A stretch of 64,000 bases of DNA from JAIBAC01 sp046331095 (GCA_046331095.1 JAXLRM010000004.1:434001-498000), one strand, 5' to 3'; shown: positions 36,076 through 49,955, numbered from the stretch's first letter. Notes: generated by a model not told the origin, from the letters alone. Translations and numbers: made by a program.

Positions 36076-36234
36076 CGGACGCTCCTCGTCTACGGCGCCG
36101 GGCGCGCCGGCCCGGCCTTGCGGCGGGGAAGGGCGTCCGGCGGGGGAACGTCCGGACACCGGCCACAGTAGCGCCGGTGTGTGACATGTAGGGGTGGCGA
36201 GTCCCACCACCTCGGTGGGGCCGCTGCGACCAGG

Positions 36235-36240
36235 TACGCT
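36235..36240 (+). promoter_or_regulatory. -10 element of the RDD-MprF gene
   Basis: TACGCT fits TAnnnT and ends 7 nt before the GTG at 36248. This supports a leaderless transcript starting at that GTG, against the GTG 18 codons upstream. Confidence 0.45.
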
Positions 36241-36247
36241 CGCCGCG

Positions 36248-38437
36248 GTGGGACCCACGCGCAACCCGACCCATGTGACGTTTCGGCGCCTGGTGGCATT
36301 CGTCGCGGACTTCCTCCTCACCGAAGTCGGGTTCCTGGTCGTCGTCGCGGTGTTCACCCCCGAGCACACCGTCGAGGGACGCCTCGCGGCCCTCGTGGTC
36401 GTGGTCGGCGCCGTCGCCGTCTTCGTCGTCTACAAGACCGTGTGCGAGTGGGGATTCGGCGCGACACCGTTCAAGTGGCTCATGGGTGTACGTGTCACCG
36501 AGGTCGACGACGACGGCGTGCGTTTGTGGAAGGCCGCCGCGCGCAACGTCCTGCTGGTCCTCGAGTTCTACCTGGTCGTGTTCATCGGCTTGTTCTCGGT
36601 ACTCGCGGACGGTGCCAGGCGGCAGCGTCTCGGTGACGTCGTGGCCGGCACGGTCGTGGTCTCGGCGACCGCGCCCCGGCCGCTGGACCTCGCCGAGCGC
36701 GGCGACTCGGGCCGCTGGGTCCCGGCGGTGCTTGCCGGGGTGACGGTCACGCTCGGCATCTGGACCGTCCTCACGATCCTGCCGCTCTGGAGGCTGCGGC
36801 TGCGGCTCAGCCCGATCGACCTGATCGCGGACACCGACGTGCGCGGCATCACCTTCACGGCTGCGATCGTCATCGGCTTCGCGTTCGTCTTCCTGGGCCT
36901 GCAACTGCGCAAGCGCAAGCGTCGCGCCTGGCAGGTGACGGTCACGCTCCTGCTCGTGGTGCTGGTCGTCCACGCAGTCAAGGGTTCGGGCGTGATCGTC
37001 GGCGTGGTCTCCGCCGCCCTGCTCGCGGCTCTCGTGGTCGCCCGACACCAGTTCCGCGCCCCGGGCGACCCGCCCTCGCTCGTGGGACTGGCGAAGACGG
37101 TACCGGTGTACTTCGCCCTGGTCATCGCCTACGGGGTCACCGCCCTGTGGCTCGACCGGCGCCGTCTCGAACCGGCTTTCACCGTGCCAAGGGCCGTCGT
37201 GCAGACCCTCGCCGGGCTCGTCGGTGTCGACGGTCCGTTCACCATGCACGGCTTCTTCGGGCACTTCTTCCCGCTGTCCCTCGCGGTACTCGGCATCGCC
37301 GGCATCCTCGCGTTCCTCGTCGCGTTCTTCCGGCCGCTGATCGCGCGTCCGACCCACTCGGGGGCCGACTGGGGTCACGCGCGCAGGCTCGTGCGCGACT
37401 ACGGCACCGACACCCTGTCGTACTTCGCACTCCGCCCCGACAAGAGCCTCTTCTTCGCGAGTGACGGCGAGGCGATGCTCGCGTACGCGTACCTCGGTGG
37501 GTACGGGCTCGTGAGCGGCGACCCGATCGGGCGGCCGGAGTCCGTCGAGCTCGTACTCGACGAGTTCCGTTCGTTCTGCGAGGAGCGCGCCTGGGGTATG
37601 GCGGTCCTCGCGGGCCGCGAGGCGCACAAGGAGATGTACGCGGCGAGGGGTCTCCACTCGTACTACCTCGGTGACGAGGCGGTCGTCGACGTCGCCGGGT
37701 TCTCGTTGGAGGGACGCCGCATCCGCAAGACGCGCCAGTCGGTGAACCGCATGGACAAGCGCGGCTACCGCTTCGAGCTGATGGCCGACACCGACGTGTC
37801 CGAGACGCTGCGAGGGCACCTCGAGAAGCTGAGCGACGCCGACCGTGGCAAGGAACCCGAACGCGGCTTCACGATGGCACTCGGAGGCAACGTCACCGTC
37901 GGCGACCCCGAGTGCCTCGTCGCCCTGGCCCGCGACAGCGAGAACGTCCCCGCCGGGTTCCTGCACCTAGTGCCCGTCCACGGCGAGCAGCCGGGCTACT
38001 CCCTGAACATGATGCGCCACGCTCCCGGATCGCCCAACGGACTGACCGAGTACCTGGTCTGCATGGCGCTGGCCGAGCTGAGAGAACGCGGGGCGCGGCG
38101 CCTGTCGCTCAACTTCGCGATGTGGGCGCGCCTGCTCGACGAGGACGCCGACCTCGACATCGTCGAGCGTTTCCAGCGACTGATCGTGCGGCGCCTGAAC
38201 CCCTACTTCCAGATCGAGTCGCTCAAACGCTTCAACGAGAAGTTCTTCCCCGACTGGGTGCCGCGCTGCATCTACTACGACGACCGCGCGAACCTGCTGC
38301 GCGTCGGGCTCCTCTACGCCGAGGCGGAAGCATTCGTGCGTGTCCCGTTCCTGCGGCGCACGCTCACCCCGCGTGCCGGTGACGTCCAAGGGGCGGCGGC
38401 ACCCGAGGAGTCCGGGCTCGTGTCGGTGGGTGGCTGA
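36248..38437 (+). CDS. RDD domain fused to MprF-like (DUF2156) lysyltransferase
   Basis: The protein has 729 residues (747 if the GTG at 36194 is used). The N-terminal 140 residues form an RDD domain (RRLVAFVADFLLTEVG, GATPFKWLMGVRV, RRQRLGDVVAGTVVV). A multi-helix block (about 165-375) and a cytoplasmic C-terminal DUF2156 domain (about 390-700) follow. The latter has the MprF/LPG-synthase features YFALRPDKSLFFASDGEAMLAY, GDPIG, and LNFAMWARLLDED. MprF proteins transfer lysine or alanine from tRNA to phosphatidylglycerol. The added RDD domain is unusual. The flippase half is shorter than in full MprF, as in other actinobacterial LysX/MprF-like proteins. Substrate unknown. Confidence 0.87.
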   Translation: MGPTRNPTHVTFRRLVAFVADFLLTEVGFLVVVAVFTPEHTVEGRLAALVVVVGAVAVFVVYKTVCEWGFGATPFKWLMGVRVTEVDDDGVRLWKAAARNVLLVLEFYLVVFIGLFSVLADGARRQRLGDVVAGTVVVSATAPRPLDLAERGDSGRWVPAVLAGVTVTLGIWTVLTILPLWRLRLRLSPIDLIADTDVRGITFTAAIVIGFAFVFLGLQLRKRKRRAWQVTVTLLLVVLVVHAVKGSGVIVGVVSAALLAALVVARHQFRAPGDPPSLVGLAKTVPVYFALVIAYGVTALWLDRRRLEPAFTVPRAVVQTLAGLVGVDGPFTMHGFFGHFFPLSLAVLGIAGILAFLVAFFRPLIARPTHSGADWGHARRLVRDYGTDTLSYFALRPDKSLFFASDGEAMLAYAYLGGYGLVSGDPIGRPESVELVLDEFRSFCEERAWGMAVLAGREAHKEMYAARGLHSYYLGDEAVVDVAGFSLEGRRIRKTRQSVNRMDKRGYRFELMADTDVSETLRGHLEKLSDADRGKEPERGFTMALGGNVTVGDPECLVALARDSENVPAGFLHLVPVHGEQPGYSLNMMRHAPGSPNGLTEYLVCMALAELRERGARRLSLNFAMWARLLDEDADLDIVERFQRLIVRRLNPYFQIESLKRFNEKFFPDWVPRCIYYDDRANLLRVGLLYAEAEAFVRVPFLRRTLTPRAGDVQGAAAPEESGLVSVGG

Positions 38438-38577
38438 AGCAGGGGCGCCGGGGAGAGTCCCCGAAGTCTCGGTAACGGCGGCGGACCACGGGGGGTCACA
38501 AGCCCCGACCGAGGGCCTGCGCACATCGCCCCCCTGCCGAGCGGGCAGGGTCCGCCCCCGTCGGCCTCGAGGAGCTC

Positions 38578-44178
<5,601 letters not shown>

Positions 44179-44225
44179 TGTGACAGTGGTCTGACCCGGG
44201 CGACGGCCGTGTCACGAGGTGCTTG

Positions 44226-45437
44226 TTATCGGGTGACTCGTTTACGGATGTCGGGGTGCAGTGGTGGTCGGCTGGTGTCGAGGATGGTGCCGTCGGGGCG
44301 GATGAAGGTGAGGATGTCGTCGGGGTCTCCGTGGATCTTCCATCCGGGTTTGTGTCTGATGCGGTGGTGGCGGCTGCAGAGGCAGAACCCGCCCTTGGTC
44401 GATGTTTGTCCGTCTCGGGACCAGGGCTTCTCGTGGTGGATGTGTAGTCCGATCGTGTTGTTGCATCCTGGCCAGCGGCAGGTCTTGTCGCGGTGGAGGA
44501 TCTTGCGGGCGAGCCATGATGGCCAGAGCGGTGAGGTCCGTCCGATGCCGATCGTTGCTCCGTAGGGGTTGTCCACCCAGACGTCGAGGTGCCCGTCGCA
44601 GGCCATGGCGCGGGCGGTCTCGGCGGCGAGTCCGGCGGCGAAGGGCAGGTCGACGTAGGCGTCGCCGTGGTCGCCGTCGAGGAGGCGGGCGAGGGTGTCC
44701 CAGCCGACGTGGACGACGGTGGTGGCGCGGTCGCCGCGGTTGGAGGGTTTGGCTGCGGTGACGAGGTCGACGAGCGCGTCCGCGAGGCGTTCGGACCGTG
44801 GCGCCCACAGGTCTGTTTCGGGGTCTTTGCCGTAGCGTTCGGCTTGGCGTTCGAGCGCGGCGCGTACTGCGGCCATGTCCGCGGGTGAGAGGTCGGCGGT
44901 GAGGCGTTCGTTGCCGTCGCGGCCGTGGCCGAACTTCAGCGACGGCTTCGGCTCCGGCTCCGGCTCCGGGTCGCCGCCGCCGGTCTCCTTCTCCTTCTTC
45001 TTCTCGTCCTTCTTCTTGTCGCGGCTGTGGCGGTTGGCCTCGGTTCGGAGTTGTCCGAGCGACATCGCCGGTGCGCGTTCGGCCCACTCGGCGTCGGTCT
45101 TGTCGGTCGCGAACCTCGTGAGCTCTGCCACCTGGTCGAACGAGAGCTCGCCGGCCGCGAAGGCAGCGGTGATCGCGCGCAGGTCCACGAGCGCGACAGC
45201 GACACGCGCTTGGGTGTGGGCATGGCCGCTGTCGTGGCGGCCCACGAGGCCGATCCACTGACCCAGCGTGGCAGCACCGTCGACCTCGGTAGCGCCACGC
45301 GCGGCGATCTCGGCGGCCGCGGCCAACATGTTCACCTGTGCCAGCGACACGAGAGCCTGCATCTCGGTGAAGAACGTGTGCACGCCGTCGTTGCTCAACT
45401 CCGAGAAGTCGGGTGCGATGTAGGTGGCCGTGTCCAT
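44226..45437 (-). CDS. DUF222-HNH endonuclease (13E12 family)
   Basis: The 403-residue protein has an N-terminal DUF222 region of about 300 residues, split by a charged low-complexity linker (KKKDEKKKEKETGGG then PEPEPEPKPS). The C-terminal HNH nuclease domain has CRWPGCNNTIGLHIHHEKPW and CSRHHRIRH. This matches the actinobacterial 13E12 family, which exists in many copies per genome and often has LexA-type promoter sites. A near-perfect SOS box lies 31 bp upstream. ATG at 45437 follows GGGGGTGAG. It may be part of a mobile or selfish element; see the csb2 remnant next to it. Confidence 0.88.
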   Translation of the reverse strand: MDTATYIAPDFSELSNDGVHTFFTEMQALVSLAQVNMLAAAAEIAARGATEVDGAATLGQWIGLVGRHDSGHAHTQARVAVALVDLRAITAAFAAGELSFDQVAELTRFATDKTDAEWAERAPAMSLGQLRTEANRHSRDKKKDEKKKEKETGGGDPEPEPEPKPSLKFGHGRDGNERLTADLSPADMAAVRAALERQAERYGKDPETDLWAPRSERLADALVDLVTAAKPSNRGDRATTVVHVGWDTLARLLDGDHGDAYVDLPFAAGLAAETARAMACDGHLDVWVDNPYGATIGIGRTSPLWPSWLARKILHRDKTCRWPGCNNTIGLHIHHEKPWSRDGQTSTKGGFCLCSRHHRIRHKPGWKIHGDPDDILTFIRPDGTILDTSRPPLHPDIRKRVTR

Positions 45438-45467
45438 GGTCTCACCCCCAGTGCCGGAGACCACTAA

Positions 45468-45483
45468 CCGAACGTATGTTCGA
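45468..45483. promoter_or_regulatory. SOS (LexA) box of the HNH gene
   Basis: CCGAACGTATGTTCGA differs from the mycobacterial/Gram-positive box TCGAACNNNNGTTCGA only in the first base. It lies 31 bp upstream of the ATG of the minus-strand HNH gene, where a bound LexA would block transcription, so the gene should be induced by DNA damage. Confidence 0.72.
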
Positions 45484-45529
45484 GTGTACTGGCGAGTGGC
45501 CAGCTTGTCCAGGACTTTCCGGAAAACCC

Positions 45530-45912
45530 CCCAACGTGGGTGGGTCTTCGCCACGCCGTGGATACCGGGTCGTCACCCGAAGCGGAGGGACTACAGGACC
45601 GATGGCGCCCGTGGGTTCTTCGAGGCGACACTCGCCGCCGAGCTCGCGGTGCACGGCATGCCGGCCTCGTCAGTCACCCTCACCAACTGGTGCCAGGTCG
45701 GCACACGCCGGATGGCCACGACGGAGTTCCGAACCGGGCGCACCAACAAGGCGCGTAGGCGCTCCTTCGGTGCTGTCGTGGAACTCGGCACCGAGCACGG
45801 CGGGCCGATCCTGTTGGGAGCCGGTGCCCACTTCGGGCTCGGGCGCCTCGTCTGCGTGGACCGACCCGTCGACCCTCACGACCGGCCCGTTGCGGTGCAG
45901 CACCCGAGCTGA
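45530..45912 (+). pseudogene. Csb2 (Cas5/Cas6-type, CRISPR type I-G/U) C-terminal remnant
   Basis: An open stretch of about 127 codons with no convincing start. TPWIPGRHPKRRD resembles the TP-x-x-x-RHPK element of the Csb2/GSU0054 family. The end, RRSFGAVVELG then GGPILLGAGAHFGLGRLV, fits the glycine-rich RAMP loop at the C-terminus of that family. The N-terminal two thirds are missing; the 5' side abuts the SOS-box promoter of the HNH gene. No other cas gene and no CRISPR array is in the window. The assignment is by motif memory, not by a search. It could still be a small independent RAMP-like protein. Confidence 0.6.
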
Positions 45913-45922
45913 TCCGCCGCCG

Positions 45923-46288
45923 TTACAGTGCTGCCAACGCCAGGCCCACCGCCGCGGCTAGGGCAGGGACGACGACGCCCGAGACCACGTTCGCCAGTGC
46001 AGCGCCGAACGCGCGCTCCTCGGCGAGGTGCACGGTCTCGTAGGTGAAGGTCGAGAACGTCGTGTAGGCGCCGCAGAAACCGGTGCCGAGCACGATCTTC
46101 GGGTCGGACGGGAAGGCGTGGTAGAGCAGCAGCCCCGTCAGGACCCCGAGGGCGAGCGAACCCGTCGCGTTGACGACCAAGGTGCCGCGGGGGAACAGCC
46201 CGTCGCCGCGGTCCTGGACGAAGCCGTCGAGCAGGTAGCGCGCAGGTGCGCCCAGAGCCCCCGCCAAGGCGATACCGGCCAGCAGCAT
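45923..46288 (-). CDS. crcB: Fluoride channel subunit Fluc/CrcB (second)
   Basis: The 121-residue protein has four membrane helices. The Fluc signatures are GALGAPARYLLDG, the Asn of NATGSLALGVL and GAYTTFSTFTYET, with the Phe and Thr residues that line the fluoride path. Dimers form a dual-topology F- channel; with a second, different CrcB next door an obligate heterodimer is likely. The ATG overlaps the DUF190 stop by one base (TGATG). It is the last gene of the operon. Confidence 0.94.
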   Translation of the reverse strand: MLLAGIALAGALGAPARYLLDGFVQDRGDGLFPRGTLVVNATGSLALGVLTGLLLYHAFPSDPKIVLGTGFCGAYTTFSTFTYETVHLAEERAFGAALANVVSGVVVPALAAAVGLALAAL

Positions 46289-46632
46289 CAGACCTCCCGC
46301 GCACGGCCGACGTACCTGACGACCTCGACGTCGTCGACGATGACGAGACCCTCGGTGACGAGCTCGTCGAGCTGGGGGATGAACGCGTCGACGCGCTCGG
46401 GCTCGTCGACGATCAACACGACGATGGGCAGGTCGCTGGACAGGCTCAGGATCCGGGTCGTGTGAACGTGGTTGGAGGCGCCAAAGCCTTCGATCCCCCG
46501 CAGAACCGTCGCCCCGGCGAGTCCCGCCTGCTGGGCGCGGCGCACGATCTCGGTGGCGAGGGGTCTGTGGTCGAAGCGGTCCTCCTCGCCGATGAAGACC
46601 GTCAGCCGGCGTGCGTGTCCTTCGAGCTTCAT
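46288..46632 (-). CDS. DUF190 protein in fluoride operon
   Basis: The 114-residue soluble protein has the DUF190 pattern (RLTVFIGEEDRFDHRPLATEIV, then GATVLRGIEGFGASNHVHTTRILSLSSDLP, given here only as GIEGFGASNHVHT and LSLSSDLPIVV). The PII-like fold predicted for this family suggests a regulator that binds a nucleotide or ion. It is often found between two crcB genes, as here. It overlaps the following crcB by one base and is 36 bp from the preceding one. Confidence 0.9.
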   Translation of the reverse strand: MKLEGHARRLTVFIGEEDRFDHRPLATEIVRRAQQAGLAGATVLRGIEGFGASNHVHTTRILSLSSDLPIVVLIVDEPERVDAFIPQLDELVTEGLVIVDDVEVVRYVGRAREV

Positions 46633-46668
46633 CGGCGCTCCCTCCTCTGCGTCGTCATGGGTACATGG

Positions 46669-47148
46669 TCATCCGTGCTCGTGTACCGGCAGGATCCGCG
46701 CCACCACGGTGCCGAGATACGCGACGGCGAGGCCGGCCGCGACACTGGCGAGCGTGTAGCCCACGCCGAGCACGATGTGGCCGTCCTTGCAGAGCAGCAC
46801 CGTCTCGACAGCGAGCGTGGAGAACGTCGTGTAGGACCCGAGGAAGCCCACCGCGAAGAAGGGTCGCAGGTAGCGCGTCGGCGGCAGGAACCCGACGGCT
46901 GCCGTGAGGAACAAGCTCAGCACGAACGCGCCCGAGACGTTGGTCCAAAAGGTCGCCCACGGGAAACCGCCGGGCCCGACTTCGACCCATCGCGTGATCC
47001 CGTAGCGCGCGACTGCTCCGAGGGCGCCGCCCAGCGCGATCGCGACGACGACGTCGGGGCTCGGCCTTCGTGTCCGCGAGGGTGGGCTCGGACCTCGACC
47101 GACGGTCCTCACGGCTCTCGCTGCGGCTCGCTCGGGGTGGGTCGCCAT
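46669..47148 (-). CDS. crcB: Fluoride channel subunit Fluc/CrcB (first)
   Basis: The 159-residue protein has an Arg/Pro-rich N-terminal tail of about 33 residues followed by four helices. Signatures are GGALGAVARYGITRW, NVSGAFVLSL and GSYTTFSTLAVET. The start ATG at 47148 is preceded by GAGGAGGAGG; an ATG farther upstream would place translation within the end of the riboswitch region. It is the first gene after the fluoride riboswitch and probably pairs with the second CrcB. Confidence 0.93.
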   Translation of the reverse strand: MATHPERAAARAVRTVGRGPSPPSRTRRPSPDVVVAIALGGALGAVARYGITRWVEVGPGGFPWATFWTNVSGAFVLSLFLTAAVGFLPPTRYLRPFFAVGFLGSYTTFSTLAVETVLLCKDGHIVLGVGYTLASVAAGLAVAYLGTVVARILPVHEHG

Positions 47149-47206
47149 CGCCTCCTCCTCTCGCCGGGGCCGCACCGATCTGGGATCTGCGGTCACCGGT
47201 CCGTCA

Positions 47207-47255
47207 GGTAGAGGCCATCAGCGCGGCTGCGCGGTCGACGGCGAGCCTCATCGCC
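47207..47255 (-). promoter_or_regulatory. Fluoride riboswitch (crcB motif)
   Basis: On the minus strand the sequence runs GGCGATGAGGCTCGCC, then GTCGACCGC, then GCTGATGGCCTCTACC. These three blocks match the conserved crcB-motif parts: the GGCGATG...CGCC stem, the ACCGC pseudoknot strand and the CTGATG...CTC end. It lies between the glycosylase stop and the first crcB gene, about 60 nt from the start codon. TAGGCT (47263-47268) precedes it as a -10, placing the transcript start at the first G of the aptamer. It should switch the operon on when F- binds. Confidence 0.85.
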
Positions 47256-47265
47256 GGTCCCGAGC

Positions 47266-48111
47266 CTACCGCCCCGCGTCGGTGGAGGGGTCGTGTCGCG
47301 GGATCCAGTCGGCGGTGACCTCGCACCACAGTGCGAGGCCGCGCCAGCGCCCGAAGCGGGTGTAGCGGCGGGCGATCCGGCGGTCGTCGAGGTGGCGCCC
47401 GACGAGCCGTGCGAGCTTCGCACGCACCCACGAGTCGAGACCGAGGCCGTCGTAGCGGTCGACGAGCTTGCACATGTTGTCTGCCACGTACGGTCCGCAG
47501 CCCGGCAGTGCGAGGATCTCCGCCCGCACGCGGGCATCGCCGTGGTCGGGATCTAGCCACGTCTGGGGGTCCACCTCGCCGTCGGCGACACGGCGGGCGA
47601 TCTCGTGGGCCGCGGCGGCGCGGTAGCCGAAGCTGCGCGCTCGCAATCCCTCGACCCCGAGGGCCGCCACGACGTCCGGTGCCGGGAAGGCACCGCCGCC
47701 GGCCTCGACGAGTGCGTTGCACATCCGCTCCGTCAGAGCCCACGAGCAGTTGGTCGTGGCCAGGAGTTTCACGAGGTCCTCGAATACCGTCGGCGAACGC
47801 AGCAGGCGTCCCGCTCCGGCCGCGGGCACCCAGCGCAGGTCGGGTCCGCGGCGGCCCGGTCCCGACGACGCGCACAGGTCGTAGAACTCGGCGAGGTCGG
47901 CGTCGAGATGCAGGACGTGGGCGACGGTTGCCGCGTCGGCGCGGCGCCGGCTGCCGACCACTCGTACGCCGGCGCCCGCGGCGCTGATCGTGAGCCGCCC
48001 GTACCGCAGCGTCCACGTGTCGCGGTCGAGCGAGAACGGTGCCAGCGAGCTCCACCCGTGGCTGAGCACCGTGCGCCGGAAGTCGAAGCCCGAGGGCACG
48101 TCGATGAGCAT
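47266..48111 (-). CDS. HhH-GPD DNA glycosylase
   Basis: The 281-residue protein starts with an OGG1/AlkA-like region (MLIDVPSGFDFRRTVLSHGW). A helical core follows, then the helix-hairpin-helix LPGCGPYVADNMCKLVDRYD and the conserved catalytic-region Asp in LGLDSWVR. It probably excises an alkylated or oxidised purine. There is no FeS-cluster cysteine loop. The ATG at 48111 is chosen; an upstream Met would add 17 unrelated residues. Downstream lies the fluoride riboswitch; there is no functional link expected. Confidence 0.86.
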   Translation of the reverse strand: MLIDVPSGFDFRRTVLSHGWSSLAPFSLDRDTWTLRYGRLTISAAGAGVRVVGSRRRADAATVAHVLHLDADLAEFYDLCASSGPGRRGPDLRWVPAAGAGRLLRSPTVFEDLVKLLATTNCSWALTERMCNALVEAGGGAFPAPDVVAALGVEGLRARSFGYRAAAAHEIARRVADGEVDPQTWLDPDHGDARVRAEILALPGCGPYVADNMCKLVDRYDGLGLDSWVRAKLARLVGRHLDDRRIARRYTRFGRWRGLALWCEVTADWIPRHDPSTDAGR

Positions 48112-48246
48112 CGCCGCAGCGTAACGAGTCTCGGTGCCAGCTCGGGTGGCACCGGTCCGCATGTGCTCCGTGCAGGACCATCACACCTCGCGGGTAATTT
48201 CCGGTACCGAAGCTGCGCGGACGTCGAGAGGACGGGACGAACAGAG

Positions 48247-48990
48247 ATGGCGCAACGACGCCGCCGGCCGCTGGTGGCCATTCTGCAGCTCGTCGTCGCC
48301 GGGCTCGCGCTCGCGGCATGCGCCCCCACGGTGGTGACGGCTGTGCCGCGCGTCTCGCTGCCGGTCCCGGTCCCCGGTCAGACGACGACCGCCCCCGCAT
48401 CGAGCACGTCCGGCCCGCCACGTGGTTCGGGCGGCTGCGTCATGCCTTCGGGCACCACGACGCCGGTGCGCTCCTTCCCGGCGCTGCCGTGCATGATCAT
48501 CGACACCTCGAAGCCCTACCGCATGACGGTCACCACGACCAAGGGGACGATGGAGGCGCTCCTCGACCCCAAGGCCGCGCCCGTGGCGGTCAACAACATG
48601 TACTTCCTCGCCCAGGAGCACTTCTACGAGGGCCTGTTCTGGTACCGGGTCCAGAGCTGGGTGATCCAGACCGGGAACCCCGCCCAGGGCAACCCGCCCA
48701 GCGCCAAGAACGTCGGATACACCTTCGCCGACGAGCTCCCGCCCGCCGGTTACAAGTACCACCCCGGCGACGTGATCATGGCGAACTCCGGCGCGAACAC
48801 GAACTCGTCGGAATGGTGGATCGCACCCGACGAGACCGCCTCCACGCTGCCGCTGAAGTACACGCTCTTCGGCCGGCTCATCTCGGGTCTCGAGGTCGCG
48901 CAGGCGATCGCGGCCCTACCGGTGCGCCCCGGCACCACCTACCCCGTCGACCCGCCGGTGATCCTCTCGCTCGAGGTCACGCCGACGTGA
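48247..48990 (+). CDS. Lipoprotein cyclophilin-type peptidyl-prolyl isomerase
   Basis: The 247-residue protein has a lipoprotein signal ending LALAAC (Cys25), a Pro/Ser/Thr-rich linker and a cyclophilin domain (about 85-245). The usual FHRV of the active site is FWYRV here; the catalytic Arg is kept, while His is replaced. QTGNP, the segment GDVIMANSGANTNSSEWWI and LFGRLISGLEVAQAI match the fold. It should act on secreted proteins outside the membrane. The change at the active site may lower or alter activity. ATG at 48247 gives the cleanest signal peptide. Confidence 0.87.
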   Translation: MAQRRRRPLVAILQLVVAGLALAACAPTVVTAVPRVSLPVPVPGQTTTAPASSTSGPPRGSGGCVMPSGTTTPVRSFPALPCMIIDTSKPYRMTVTTTKGTMEALLDPKAAPVAVNNMYFLAQEHFYEGLFWYRVQSWVIQTGNPAQGNPPSAKNVGYTFADELPPAGYKYHPGDVIMANSGANTNSSEWWIAPDETASTLPLKYTLFGRLISGLEVAQAIAALPVRPGTTYPVDPPVILSLEVTPT

Positions 48991-49006
48991 CCGCCGGGTG
49001 CGGCCG

Positions 49007-49909
49007 TCAGGGGTCGCGGATCCACGACACCGGCGCGGCGTCGGGGTGGTCGGCCTGGAGCAGCACCCACAAGGCCAGGAACGTCGTGTGCGACGAGGAC
49101 CGCTCCGCCTCGGGGTCCTCCTTCCAGCCGCCGTCGGGTCGCTGCGCGTCCCTGATCGCGGTGATCCACGCCGGGTCCACGAGGTCGCCACGGCCGGCGA
49201 AGTTCAACAGCGCGACCGACTCGACGAAGGGGTCGTCGACCTTCGAGCGCTGCTGGATCCCTTGCACGAGTTGCGGCGCGATCAGGTCAACCAGGCGGGT
49301 GTACTCGGCGTCGTCGATGCAGCGGTGCTCGTGCGCCCAGATCGCCGCGATGAGGGCGTGGGTCTTGTCGCTGAGGCCGTGGCGCGTCGAGAAGCGCTCG
49401 ACGCGGTCCACGTAGTCGTCGGGGAGCGGCCACCTGTCGCAGTGCAGCGCCGTCGAGGTGAGCTGGTCGGTGCGCTGGAGGGTCATCTCCGCAGGGGAGA
49501 GAGGCACGGCGGCGCCGGCGTCGTAGACACGTGCGAACAGCGTCGCCTGCAGCGAGCCGGGCCCGCCGGCCTGCCACCGGGCGCGTGCGGTCACCGGCGC
49601 GGCCCACGCGAGGTCGTAGCGCCGGTCGAGATGGTCGAGGATCACCGCGAGGTCGTTGGCGCCCGTGGGGCCGGCACGCACGAGGAACGCGGCGGCGGCG
49701 TCGACCGCGGGGTCCCCTGACGGCGGTGGGTCCGACGTGGGCCACGGCGGCGCCGGATCCGCCCCCTCCGCCATCTGGGGCTGCGCCCCCCCGGTCGCGG
49801 CGACGAGCCACACGAGGATCGCCACGGCGGCGAGCACGGCTGCCCACGCTGGGACGTGCGCCGTGCGCCGCGGACGCGTCTCGGGGGGCGCTGCGTGGAC
49901 CATCGCCAC
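49007..49909 (-). CDS. Membrane-anchored hypothetical protein, 300 aa
   Basis: A single N-terminal helix (AWAAVLAAVAILVWLVAATGG, about 21-41) anchors a largely extracellular domain after a Pro/Asp-rich stretch. The domain has two Cys (ALHCDRWP and HEHRCIDD) that could form a disulfide, and many Trp, His and Asp residues. It ends 17 bp after the cyclophilin stop (convergent) and is divergent from the YfhO-like gene. It is not recognised. Confidence 0.68.
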   Translation of the reverse strand: MAMVHAAPPETRPRRTAHVPAWAAVLAAVAILVWLVAATGGAQPQMAEGADPAPPWPTSDPPPSGDPAVDAAAAFLVRAGPTGANDLAVILDHLDRRYDLAWAAPVTARARWQAGGPGSLQATLFARVYDAGAAVPLSPAEMTLQRTDQLTSTALHCDRWPLPDDYVDRVERFSTRHGLSDKTHALIAAIWAHEHRCIDDAEYTRLVDLIAPQLVQGIQQRSKVDDPFVESVALLNFAGRGDLVDPAWITAIRDAQRPDGGWKEDPEAERSSSHTTFLALWVLLQADHPDAAPVSWIRDP

Positions 49910-49955
49910 GGGTTCGTCGCAGTCCCACGCGATCCTGCCGGTAGAGTTCGGCGCC

